From positions 372,001 through 436,000 of the forward strand of contig NZ_MPZS01000001.1 of NCBI RefSeq assembly GCF_002020135.1: a DNA stretch of 64,000 nt. The letters are read 5' to 3'. The translations under genes and the position numbers were made by a program. A model generated the notes under the pieces. That model ran no database searches and was not told the origin of the DNA. It saw nothing but the letters and a program-made list of their open reading frames with translations. This DNA comes from Thioclava marina (GTDB lineage: Bacteria > Pseudomonadota > Alphaproteobacteria > Rhodobacterales > Rhodobacteraceae). Numbering within the stretch: the stretch's first letter is position 1; the number at the start of each line of letters is the position of its first letter. Below, piece after piece: positions 26,095-34,827 of the stretch.

Positions 26095-26163
26095 GTCACG
26101 ATACCCTTTCGTTGAACATGGATTGTGCCCGAACCCCGCCGGCCCGGACGTGAAGTTGTACGA

Positions 26164-26571
<408 letters not shown>

Positions 26572-26687
26572 CTAGGCTGGACGGGTGCGGAAAGGGGGTC
26601 GGAAATCCGAAACCCGCGCCCATCAATCGGGCGTCTAGCACAAAAAAAGAGCAGTTTGAAAACATTTCACTTCGAGGCCCTGCGAGA

Positions 26688-28250
26688 ATGCGTGAAATCC
26701 TGACCGCCGAGCAGATGCGCGCCCATGAGCGCGCAGCGATCGAAGGCGGCGCCGTGACCGGGCTGGAGTTGATGGAGCGCGCGGGCGCGGGGGTGGTCGA
26801 GGCGATTTTCGCCCGCTGGCCCGATCTGGCCACCACCGGGGCCGTCATTCTCTGCGGGCCGGGCAACAATGGCGGCGACGGGTACGTGATCGCGCGTTTG
26901 CTGTCGGCGCGGGGCTGGAATGTGAGTTGCTTCGCCTATGGCGATCCCGCGCGGCTCCCCCCCGATGCGAAGGCCAATCACGACCGCTGGGCTGCAACCG
27001 GGGCGGTGCTGCGCTGGGACGATGCCGCGATCGAGGACCGGATCGACACTCTGCAAGACGGGCTGGTGATTGACGCGCTCTTCGGCACCGGCCTGACCCG
27101 CGCGATGCCCGAGGACACGGCGAAGACCTGGCGCGCGATCTATCCGCGCCGCTTCTCCAATCCGTCGGGGCCGCGCCCGCGCTTTGTCGCCGTCGACATC
27201 CCGAGCGGGATCTCTTCCGATAGCGGGCGCAATCTCGACGGTGCCTTTCCCGCCGATCTTACCGTCTCCTTTCACCGCGCGAAATGCGGCCACTATCTCG
27301 ACCCCGACATGGACCCCGACCGCCCCGGCGGCGGCGCGACGATGAGCGGTGAGGTGGTCGTGGCGGATATCGGCCTGCCGCAAACGGGGGTGAAAGACGC
27401 GGCACAACTGATCGAACGTCCGTCGAATTTCCTCATGAAACGTACGGGGCACAAATACAGCCACGGTCACGCGCTGGTGCTTGCGGGCGGCACCGGCAAG
27501 GGCGGCGCTGCGCGGCTCGCGGCGCGGGCAGCCCTGCGGATCGGCGCGGGTCTGGTGACGCTGGCCTGCCCGCAATCGGCGCTCGCCGAGAATGCGGCCC
27601 AGTTGACGGCGGTGATGCTCACCCCCCTGCCCGATGGCTACAGCTTGCGCGGGATGCTGGCCGATGCCCGTCTCAACGCGCTCTGCCTCGGCCCCGGGCT
27701 GGGGCAGGCCCGCGCGCAGGAGATGGTGCCCGCCGCGCTTTGGGGCAAACGCGCCACCGTTCTCGATGCCGACGCGCTCACCGCTTTTCGCGATGACCCA
27801 GAGACGCTGTTCGCCCAACTGCACGAGGGCTGTGTGATCACCCCGCATCCGGGTGAATTCCGCGCCCTCTTCCCCAATCTCGCCGACGCCCTCGTCGATC
27901 CCGCGCGGCCAGCCTATTCCAAGCTCGACGCCACCCGCGAGGCCGCCGCGCGCGCTGGCTGCACGGTGCTGCTCAAGGGGCCCGACACCGTAATCGCCAC
28001 GCCCGAAGGACGCGCGGCGCTTCACTCCGCCACCGGCGCGCATGCCGCACCCTGGCTTGCGACGGCCGGCGCGGGCGATGTGCTCGCGGGATTGATCGCA
28101 GGATTGCTGGCGCGCGGATTTTCCCCGTTCGACGCGGCATGCTCCGCCGCATGGCTTCACGCCGCAGCCGCCCGCAGCTTCGGTCCCGGCCTCATCGCCG
28201 AAGATCTCCCCGAGGAACTGCCCAAGATCCTGCGCGCTCTCGATTTGTGA
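26688..28250 (+). CDS. nnr: Bifunctional NAD(P)H-hydrate epimerase / ADP-dependent dehydratase
   Basis: A 520-residue two-domain repair enzyme that restores hydrated NAD(P)H. The N-terminal YjeF_N epimerase (LTAEQMRAHERAAIEGG; VILCGPGNNGGDGYVIARLL; DALFGTGLTR) is joined to a C-terminal ribokinase-like dehydratase (HALVLAGGTGKGGAARLAAR; PHPGEFRALFP; LKGPDTVIATPEG; TAGAGDVLAGLIAGLLARGF). Both halves look complete. It runs divergently from glnB. Confidence 0.95.
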   Translation: MREILTAEQMRAHERAAIEGGAVTGLELMERAGAGVVEAIFARWPDLATTGAVILCGPGNNGGDGYVIARLLSARGWNVSCFAYGDPARLPPDAKANHDRWAATGAVLRWDDAAIEDRIDTLQDGLVIDALFGTGLTRAMPEDTAKTWRAIYPRRFSNPSGPRPRFVAVDIPSGISSDSGRNLDGAFPADLTVSFHRAKCGHYLDPDMDPDRPGGGATMSGEVVVADIGLPQTGVKDAAQLIERPSNFLMKRTGHKYSHGHALVLAGGTGKGGAARLAARAALRIGAGLVTLACPQSALAENAAQLTAVMLTPLPDGYSLRGMLADARLNALCLGPGLGQARAQEMVPAALWGKRATVLDADALTAFRDDPETLFAQLHEGCVITPHPGEFRALFPNLADALVDPARPAYSKLDATREAAARAGCTVLLKGPDTVIATPEGRAALHSATGAHAAPWLATAGAGDVLAGLIAGLLARGFSPFDAACSAAWLHAAAARSFGPGLIAEDLPEELPKILRALDL

Positions 28251-28279
28251 CCGCCCCGGGGTCGCCCTCCTCGGTTTCA

Positions 28280-28293
28280 TTGACATGCATCAA
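28280..28293 (+). promoter_or_regulatory. FNR-type box upstream of the type I secretion genes
   Basis: TTGACATGCATCAA, a near-consensus FNR/FnrL site (TTGAT-N4-ATCAA), continued by TG. A GATGAT -10-like hexamer (28315-28320) begins 22 nt after the box, the geometry of a class II activated promoter; transcription would start near 28327. It shares the pattern TTGACNNGCATCAATG with sites at 34734 and 36590. Confidence 0.68.
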
Positions 28294-28354
28294 TGCTTTT
28301 GCCGTCCCGGGCGTGATGATCGGGACCGGGATGGAACTTTCATGGGGTGACTTC

Positions 28355-30094
28355 GTGGGCAATCACACCACGCCGTCGCAGCCTTCCGGGGCCGCGATGA
28401 AAAATGTATTCAAGGGCATGCGCGGGCTGATCGGCTCGGCTTTTCTGTTCAGCCTTTTCACGAACCTTCTGCTGCTTACCGGGCCGCTCTTCATGTTGCA
28501 GGTCTATGACCGGGTGATCGGGTCGCGTTCGGAAGAGACGCTGGTCGCGCTCTTCGGGCTCGTGGTCTTTCTCTACCTCTTCTACACGATCCTCGAATTC
28601 GTCCGCGCGCGCGTGATGGCGCGGGTCGGCGCACGCATCCATGCGCAGCTCAACGAACGGGTGTTCGACGCGATGCTCGAACGCTCGGCGCTGCGCAAGA
28701 CCAACAAGGGCGCGAGCGCGCTCCAGGATCTCGATGCGGTGCGCACGGTCTTCGCCTCGCCGGTGCTGCTGTCTCTGATGGACGTCCCATGGACCCCGGT
28801 CTTCGCCGCCGCGATCTTCATCTTCCATCCGCTGCTGGGCTGGCTTGCGATCGCGGGCGGAGCGCTTCTGATCGCGACCTCTCTGGCGAACCACTGGCTG
28901 ACCAAACGCCGGCTGAACGAGGCGCAATCGGTCGGTTTCGCAAGCAACCAGATCGCGCGGCAGAGCGAGGACGGCGCGGATTATCTCTGGGCGCAGGGCA
29001 TGGGTCCGGTGATGCGCCGCCGCTGGCTGAGCAAACAGGAAGAGGCGCAGGGCAAGACACTTGCGGCGGCCGACTGGACGGGCGCATTCGGCTCCTTCTC
29101 GAAAGGGTTCCGGATGCTTCTGCAATCGGCGGTGCTTGCGGTCGGCGCCTGGCTGGTGCTGCGCCACGAGATGACCGCAGGCGCGATCATCGCGGGCTCG
29201 GTGCTGCTGGGTCGCGCGCTTGCCCCGGTCGAACAGGTTCTGGGCCAATGGAGCCTGCTGCATCGCGCCCGCACCGGCTGGCGCGGGCTTGCGGAATTCC
29301 TCGACGAGATCCCCGAACGCCCCGAACCGACCCGCCTGCCCGCCCCTGACGCCCAGCTGAGCGTGCGCGGCCTCTCGCTCTCGCTTCGTCGCGGCGAGAA
29401 ACCGATCCTCTATAATATCGGCTTTGACGTCTCCCCCGGCGAGGCCGTGGGCGTGATCGGCAAGAGCGGCTCGGGCAAGACCACGCTCGCCCGCGCGCTC
29501 GTGGGCCTCGTCACCCCCACAGCGGGCGAAGTCCGGCTGGCAGGGGCGAAGCTCGACCAATACAGCCCAGAGCGCCTCGGCCAGTTCATCGGCTACCTGC
29601 CGCAGGTGGTGAAGACCTTTGATGGCACGATCGCCGAGAACATCGCGCAGATGGCGCTCGAACCCGATCCCGACCGGATCGTGGCCGCCGCGCAGAAAGC
29701 GCAGATCCACGACATCATCCTCAAGCTGCCGAAAGGCTACGACACGCGCCTGAGCGGCAGCGATTCCGTCCTGTCGGGCGGCCAGCGCCAGCGTCTGGGC
29801 CTTGCCCGCGCGCTTTATAACGACCCCGTGCTGCTGGTGCTCGACGAGCCGAACTCGGCGCTCGACGCCGATGGCTCGGAAGCGCTCAACGAGGTGGTGC
29901 GCGTGATGACCGAAGAGGGCAAGGCAGTGGTGCTGATGACCCACCGCACCAACGCGATCAAGGGCTGCACGCGGCTCATCATCCTCGAGAACGGACAGGT
30001 CTCGGCGCAAGGCCCGCGCGACGAGATCATCCGCTCGATGATCAAGAACGCGCAGGATGTGAAACGGGTGCTGTCGATGAGGGCGGATTCATGA
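28355..30094 (+). CDS. Type I secretion ABC transporter (PrtD/HlyB-like, no peptidase domain)
   Basis: A 579-residue inner-membrane exporter ATPase. The membrane half (FLFSLFTNLLLLTGPLFMLQ VYDRVIGSRS near residue 30) is typical of type I secretion permeases; the nucleotide-binding half has Walker A GKSGSGKTTLARAL, signature LSGGQRQRLGLARAL and Walker B VLLVLDEPNSALDADG. The GTG at 28355 is chosen because GGGGTGA lies 4 nt upstream and it sits about 27 nt after the predicted start point of an FNR-type promoter; upstream ATG codons (28316, 28331) have no ribosome site. The stop overlaps the adaptor gene. Confidence 0.93.
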   Translation: MGNHTTPSQPSGAAMKNVFKGMRGLIGSAFLFSLFTNLLLLTGPLFMLQVYDRVIGSRSEETLVALFGLVVFLYLFYTILEFVRARVMARVGARIHAQLNERVFDAMLERSALRKTNKGASALQDLDAVRTVFASPVLLSLMDVPWTPVFAAAIFIFHPLLGWLAIAGGALLIATSLANHWLTKRRLNEAQSVGFASNQIARQSEDGADYLWAQGMGPVMRRRWLSKQEEAQGKTLAAADWTGAFGSFSKGFRMLLQSAVLAVGAWLVLRHEMTAGAIIAGSVLLGRALAPVEQVLGQWSLLHRARTGWRGLAEFLDEIPERPEPTRLPAPDAQLSVRGLSLSLRRGEKPILYNIGFDVSPGEAVGVIGKSGSGKTTLARALVGLVTPTAGEVRLAGAKLDQYSPERLGQFIGYLPQVVKTFDGTIAENIAQMALEPDPDRIVAAAQKAQIHDIILKLPKGYDTRLSGSDSVLSGGQRQRLGLARALYNDPVLLVLDEPNSALDADGSEALNEVVRVMTEEGKAVVLMTHRTNAIKGCTRLIILENGQVSAQGPRDEIIRSMIKNAQDVKRVLSMRADS

Positions 30095-31395
30095 GCAAGA
30101 CATCGGAACTCAAGAGCACGCGGCTTCTGCTCGCGGCGGGCTTTGGCTCGATCGCGATCCTCGTGGGCGGGATGGGCGCCTGGAGCGTCGGGACGAACAT
30201 CTCCGGCGCGGTGGTCGCGCGCGGCACCGTCAAGGTCGAGAGCGACCGTCAGGTGATCCAGCATCCCGATGGAGGGGTCGTGGGCGAGATCCTCGCGCGC
30301 AACGGCGATCACGTGAAGGCGGGCGACGTGCTGGTGCGCCTCGACGACACCTTCCTGAAATCCGAGCTTGCGATCGTGCAAAGCCAGCTGATGGAGATCG
30401 CCGCGCGGCGGATCCGACTCGAGGCGGAACGCGACGGGCGCGACACACTCGATTTTTCCACCCAACCGACCTATTCGCTGCTGAACCCGAAACAGGTGGC
30501 CGACCAGATCGAGGGGCAGCGCAACCTCTTCGCGGCGCGGCGCAGTTCGCTGGCGCAGAAGACCGGGCAGCTGCGTGAACAGCAACAGCAGATCCGCAAG
30601 CAGGTCGAGGGGATCGAAGCGCAGCTCGCCTCGCTCAACGCCCAGCTCGAGCTGATCGCGCAGGAGCTGGCCGACAAGCAGTCGCTTCTCAAACGCAAGC
30701 TGATGGAGGCCTCGCGCGTGTTGCAGGTCCAGCGCGAACATGCGCGGCTGACCGGCGAAATCGGGCGGCTCAATTCGGCCATCGCGGAATCGCGGGTGAA
30801 GATCTCGGGCATCGAGATCGAGATCCTCGGGCTGGCCGAACAGCATCGCGAATCCGCGATCACCCAGCTGCGCGACCTGCAATATAACGAGATCTCGCTG
30901 CTCGAACGCGAAACGACGCTGCGCGAAAAGCTCACCCGTCTCGACGTGCGCGCGCCGGTGGACGGGGTCGTGTTCGGCTCGCATGTCTTCGCCCTGCATT
31001 CCGTCGTTCAGGCCGCGCAGCCGATGATGTATCTCGTGCCGAGCGATCAGCCGCTGGAGGTCTCGGTCCGCGTCGACCCGACCAATATCGACCAGGTCTA
31101 TGCGGGCCAGGAAGTGTCGCTGCAATTCTCGACCTTCAACCGCCGCACGACGCCTGCGGTCGCGGGCGAGGTGGTCCGCGTCTCGCCCGACGTTCAGACC
31201 GACGAGGCCACCCGCGAGACCTATTACGAGGCGACGGTCGAGCCCGATGCACAGGTGCTGGCCTCGCTGGAGGACGTGAAGCTGATGCCGGGCATGCCGG
31301 TCGAGGCCTTCCTGAAAACCGACGCCCGCACGCCGCTGTCTTATCTGACCCACCCGCTGACGGTCTATTTCAACCGCGCCTTCCGGGGCGATTGA
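30091..31395 (+). CDS. HlyD-family type I secretion adaptor
   Basis: A 434-residue membrane fusion protein that bridges the ABC transporter and a TolC-like channel. One N-terminal membrane segment (LLLAAGFGSIAILVGGMGAW) is followed by a biotinyl-lipoyl-like half (QHPDGGVVGEILARNGDHVK), a long coiled coil (residues 110-270), then VRAPVDGVVFGSHVFALHSV and the C-terminal beta domain. Start ATG overlaps the ABC stop (ATGA). No TolC gene lies in the window. Confidence 0.94.
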   Translation: MSKTSELKSTRLLLAAGFGSIAILVGGMGAWSVGTNISGAVVARGTVKVESDRQVIQHPDGGVVGEILARNGDHVKAGDVLVRLDDTFLKSELAIVQSQLMEIAARRIRLEAERDGRDTLDFSTQPTYSLLNPKQVADQIEGQRNLFAARRSSLAQKTGQLREQQQQIRKQVEGIEAQLASLNAQLELIAQELADKQSLLKRKLMEASRVLQVQREHARLTGEIGRLNSAIAESRVKISGIEIEILGLAEQHRESAITQLRDLQYNEISLLERETTLREKLTRLDVRAPVDGVVFGSHVFALHSVVQAAQPMMYLVPSDQPLEVSVRVDPTNIDQVYAGQEVSLQFSTFNRRTTPAVAGEVVRVSPDVQTDEATRETYYEATVEPDAQVLASLEDVKLMPGMPVEAFLKTDARTPLSYLTHPLTVYFNRAFRGD

Positions 31396-31450
31396 GGAGG
31401 CGTCGGGGGCGAGCGCAGCCCTCGTCAACCGCTGCGGGGGAAACACAAAA

Positions 31451-31472
31451 AGGCCCGGCAATCGCCGGGCCT
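31451..31472. terminator. Bidirectional terminator between convergent secretion and lipoprotein genes
   Basis: AGGCCCGGC and GCCGGGCCT pair around AATC, with an A-run on the left and TTTTCTTT on the right, so it can end both the adaptor transcript (plus) and the RTX-lipoprotein transcript (minus). Confidence 0.9.
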
Positions 31473-31494
31473 TTTCTTTGGTGGGGTCGTCGCC

Positions 31495-32079
31495 TCAGGG
31501 CGTCTGGGTCGCGATGAAGAGGCCGGGGTTCGGAAGGCCGCCATCGATGGAGATCGAAGCATCGCCCGCAACGGTGTTCGTGCCGTTGCCGTCGTAGAAG
31601 TTGCCGGTCAGGTTGATATCCGTGGCATAATCCGTTCCGCCATTCGTAAGCGTCCCCGTGAGGTTCCCTGAGAACTCATCGGGATCAGTGTTTTGAATGG
31701 TCGTCGTCGGCATAGTCAGCGTGCCGGTATAGGCGCCATCGACCTCATGCTGGAAATTCGTCGCAGAACCGCTGATCTCGGTCCGCGAAAGCGCGACCTC
31801 GAGGGTAAGATCACCGATGAGCCCCGCCCCGTTGGCATCCCCCTCGACATAGCCCTTGTAGGTGCCCGACCCATCAGCCGGCACATCCGCGAGCGCCGTG
31901 CCGACGATCGTGCCACTGCCGCTATCGATGACACCGGTGGCATCCCCCATAGCCTGCGCCTTGGCGAGCATGCTGTCATAGGTTTCACCGGTCGAAAGCG
32001 TAGTTCCGCCGCCTCCACCACAGCCGGCCAGAGCCGCCACCGTGCCCGCCAGCACGAGATACTTCATTTGATGTTTCAT
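31495..32079 (-). CDS. Lipoprotein with TbpB-like beta-barrel end, likely Slam client
   Basis: A 194-residue lipoprotein. The signal ends in a lipobox AALAGC near residue 21, followed by five glycines. The C-terminal half (GTLTNGGTDYATDINLTGNF, then YDGNGTNTVAGDASISI) resembles the small eight-stranded barrel of transferrin-binding protein B-like lipoproteins, including the GxFYD...VAGxxxI pattern. ATG 32079 follows AAAGGACCAAG. It lies 35 nt after the RTX gene and in the same locus as a Slam-like gene, so it may be flipped to the cell surface. Ligand unknown. Confidence 0.68.
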   Translation of the reverse strand: MKHQMKYLVLAGTVAALAGCGGGGGTTLSTGETYDSMLAKAQAMGDATGVIDSGSGTIVGTALADVPADGSGTYKGYVEGDANGAGLIGDLTLEVALSRTEISGSATNFQHEVDGAYTGTLTMPTTTIQNTDPDEFSGNLTGTLTNGGTDYATDINLTGNFYDGNGTNTVAGDASISIDGGLPNPGLFIATQTP

Positions 32080-32114
32080 CTTCTTGGTCCTTTCAAATTC
32101 GTCAGCAGGCAGGG

Positions 32115-34541
32115 TCAAACGGTCAGAGTGGTATCGGGAATGAAGTCAGCCGGATCGATCTGGGAGGAGTCGACGCCCCGCAGGATCATGTAGTCATTCC
32201 CCGCGGTCAAAAGCGTGCCGATCGAGCCATAATCGGAGACGGCAACTTCGCTCGCATCGAAGCCGGACAGCTGGATGGAATCCACGCCCACTTCGAAGTC
32301 GAAGACCATGTCCACGTTCGTCCCGTCCGCGAAGACGAAGGTATCCGCGCCGAGCCCGCCATAGAGCAAGTCGAAACCGGCGCCACCGTCGATCGTATCG
32401 TCGCCCGAGAGGCCATAGATCGTGTCGTTCCCGCCGAGGCCAAGAATCGTGTCATCGCCCAGCGTCCCGTTGATCAGTTCGGCGGCATCGGTTCCGACGA
32501 TCGGTTCATCCGGGCTCGGCGCAACGCCCGCGCCGGGATTGGCGAGCAGGAAATCGGCCTCCATGTCGAGCTTCCCGCTCGGACCGAGATCGCCCGCCAC
32601 GCCCGTCAGCGTCGCAAGCAGAACCGGGTCGGCATCAGTCCCTTCCCCGTCACTGTCGAGCCAGATCTCGAGATCATCCCCGTTCAGCGCCTGGAAGACC
32701 TTGTGGTCGAAATCGCTGACACCGTTCTCGTCGAGCACATCGCTCACCCCGAGCCCGATCAGGCCGATCGCATCCTTTCCGACCTCGAAATCGGTGATCG
32801 TGTTGGCGGTCAGCGGCACGCCCTCGACCGAAGAGCCGTAGCTGAGCACGAAGAGATCCGCGCCCGCGCCACCGGTGAAGTTGTTCGACCCGATCCCGAC
32901 GAGGAAGTCATCGCCATCCGTGCCATTCACCTCGGCATCAGCGGCGAAGGGCGTGATGCGCTCATAGCTCATCACCAGCTCGGCGCTGTAGACCGTCGCG
33001 GGCTTGATGTCGCCCTTGATATAGACCGCCACGTCGAAGCCGTCGGTATAGTTCATCCCGTTGATCGAGACCTCGCCGGGCTTGTCCTGCCAGCCCGCGC
33101 TGATCGCGAGCGGCTGGGCCGGCATGCCCCAGTCGAGCAGGTTCAGAACGGTCTGCGTCTCTGCACCGACCTCGTATTTCACCTCGTCCTTCGTGGGCGG
33201 CGGCGGCTCGCTCGGATCGACCGGGATCACCACCGAGGGCAGGTCCTGGCCATATTTGTCCGGCATCAAGCGCCAGCGCGGACCGCTATCGGCATAATCC
33301 GTGCCGTCCTCGTTGAGCACCGGCTCGAAGGGCTCGCGGTCCATCGTGGTGTACCAGGCATTGGTGAACCCGTCCGCCCCGTCAACGGCACCGATCTGGC
33401 CAAGGGTGCTTGCGTCCCAGAGATCCGCCAGCGCCTGATCGCGCAGGATCGTACCCGCCGGATAAAGCGTGCCATCCCCGGCATAATAATCCTCGGCCGT
33501 CACCCAGACTTCGCGCGGCGCGCCGCCGTCGAGATCGTAGTTTTCGATGACTTCGTAATAGGGCAACGTCCCGATCGCGGCCTCGTTCTCGAAATCCTCG
33601 GGACGGACCTGATCGTTGGGGTTGTTGGTGATCGTGTGATGGATCACCAGCTCGGCCTGGGTCACCGCGTAGAGATCGCGCAGCGAGGTATAGGGGTTAT
33701 ACTCGCTCCAGTCGTCGGGCAGGTCGAGCGTCGCCTCGAGCCGCACGTCATTGGGCTTCTTGATCACGTTGCCCCAGCGATAGAGCAGCTTGCCGTCATC
33801 CTTGAGCGTGACCGAGTAATCCGAGCTGACCGCGATATTCTCGGTGATCTCGGTCTCGTTGGGCTGGAGGATATCCTTGATGTCGATGACGCCGTCGCCG
33901 TTCACATCCTCGATGATGAACTCGGGCCCGTAGTCTCCGGCCAGCAGACCCTGCACGGACATTCCGTCATAGGTGCCGCCCACGACGATCAGATTGTCGT
34001 CGAGCGGATAGAGCGCATCAGGGTCACCCGGATATTTCTGATCCGAGAGCACGTTCTGCATCACCACGTAATGCTCGGTCGAGGCCTTCACGGTCTCACC
34101 GCCCAGACCACCCAGCCAGGTGCCGAAAACAGCCGGGGTCTTGAAGGTGTCGGTGGGCGAATCCGAAATGACGATGCCAAGCTGGTTGCCCTGCGCGTCG
34201 GTCAGGTCACCCGCCCAGCCTTCCTCGTAAAGATAGACCGGGTTGTTATTTTCATCGTAGCTGATGATTTCCTTCTGCTCCGCGTCGGTGAAATCCGCGA
34301 CGACATAGCCGAACTCGCTATTGATCGGAAACAGGGTCACCCCGTCCTGGGTGACCTTGGTGCCGTTCGCGCCGGAAGTGTCGTAATAGATCGACGGATC
34401 TTCCGCCGTCCCGACAGTCATGCCGTCGAAGGTCACCGTAAGGTCGGCGGTGCTGAAGACATGCGACGAGCGGAACATCGGATCGGTGTTCAGCGGTTCA
34501 TCCCAGTCGTCTACGTTGGTTGGATCAATTGGCGTCGCCAT
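32115..34541 (-). CDS. RTX calcium-binding protein, probable type I secretion cargo
   Basis: An 808-residue acidic protein without an N-terminal signal peptide. Residues about 1-520 are unique, with an EF-hand/dockerin-like loop DVNGDGVIDIKDI near residue 213. From about 570 on there are RTX nonapeptide repeats in two blocks (NGTDGDDFLVGIG, GGAGADLF; then LGDDTILGLGGNDTIYGLSG, GGAGFDLLYGGLGADTFVF). C-terminal repeats plus a type I exporter next door make secretion likely. The ATG follows GAGGGGACACGCC. The N-terminal domain is unknown; adhesin or surface-layer roles are guesses. Confidence 0.85.
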   Translation of the reverse strand: MATPIDPTNVDDWDEPLNTDPMFRSSHVFSTADLTVTFDGMTVGTAEDPSIYYDTSGANGTKVTQDGVTLFPINSEFGYVVADFTDAEQKEIISYDENNNPVYLYEEGWAGDLTDAQGNQLGIVISDSPTDTFKTPAVFGTWLGGLGGETVKASTEHYVVMQNVLSDQKYPGDPDALYPLDDNLIVVGGTYDGMSVQGLLAGDYGPEFIIEDVNGDGVIDIKDILQPNETEITENIAVSSDYSVTLKDDGKLLYRWGNVIKKPNDVRLEATLDLPDDWSEYNPYTSLRDLYAVTQAELVIHHTITNNPNDQVRPEDFENEAAIGTLPYYEVIENYDLDGGAPREVWVTAEDYYAGDGTLYPAGTILRDQALADLWDASTLGQIGAVDGADGFTNAWYTTMDREPFEPVLNEDGTDYADSGPRWRLMPDKYGQDLPSVVIPVDPSEPPPPTKDEVKYEVGAETQTVLNLLDWGMPAQPLAISAGWQDKPGEVSINGMNYTDGFDVAVYIKGDIKPATVYSAELVMSYERITPFAADAEVNGTDGDDFLVGIGSNNFTGGAGADLFVLSYGSSVEGVPLTANTITDFEVGKDAIGLIGLGVSDVLDENGVSDFDHKVFQALNGDDLEIWLDSDGEGTDADPVLLATLTGVAGDLGPSGKLDMEADFLLANPGAGVAPSPDEPIVGTDAAELINGTLGDDTILGLGGNDTIYGLSGDDTIDGGAGFDLLYGGLGADTFVFADGTNVDMVFDFEVGVDSIQLSGFDASEVAVSDYGSIGTLLTAGNDYMILRGVDSSQIDPADFIPDTTLTV

Positions 34542-34733
34542 GGCGTGTCCCCTCTGTCAAAAATCGGGTGACGACACCGCAGGCAATTCAGCCCCCACAC
34601 GCGACATCCATAGCCGCAATGCGTCACCCCCAAAACATCCGACCTTTCCGAAAAGGAGGCTCTCCACTCCTTTTCCCACCACGGTCGGACCTGTCTCGGT
34701 CATCACGCTCGCGTGAGGCCGCCATGATTCGCA

Positions 34734-34747
34734 TTGATGCTTGTCAA
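34734..34747 (-). promoter_or_regulatory. FNR-type box upstream of the RTX gene
   Basis: On the minus strand TTGACAAGCATCAA, one base from the FNR consensus, followed by TG. It lies in the 286-nt gap between the Slam-like gene and the RTX gene, about 190 nt before the RTX ATG. No -10 at class II spacing is evident; a possible GATGAC lies 30 nt after the box. The gap holds no other feature I can support. Confidence 0.58.
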
Positions 34748-34827
34748 TGACCCGCGCAAGCCTGTGTTCTGCGCGAAAAAGATCACATTTTCAGGAAGAT
34801 CGCGCCGACGACAGCGCTCTGCCCCGA

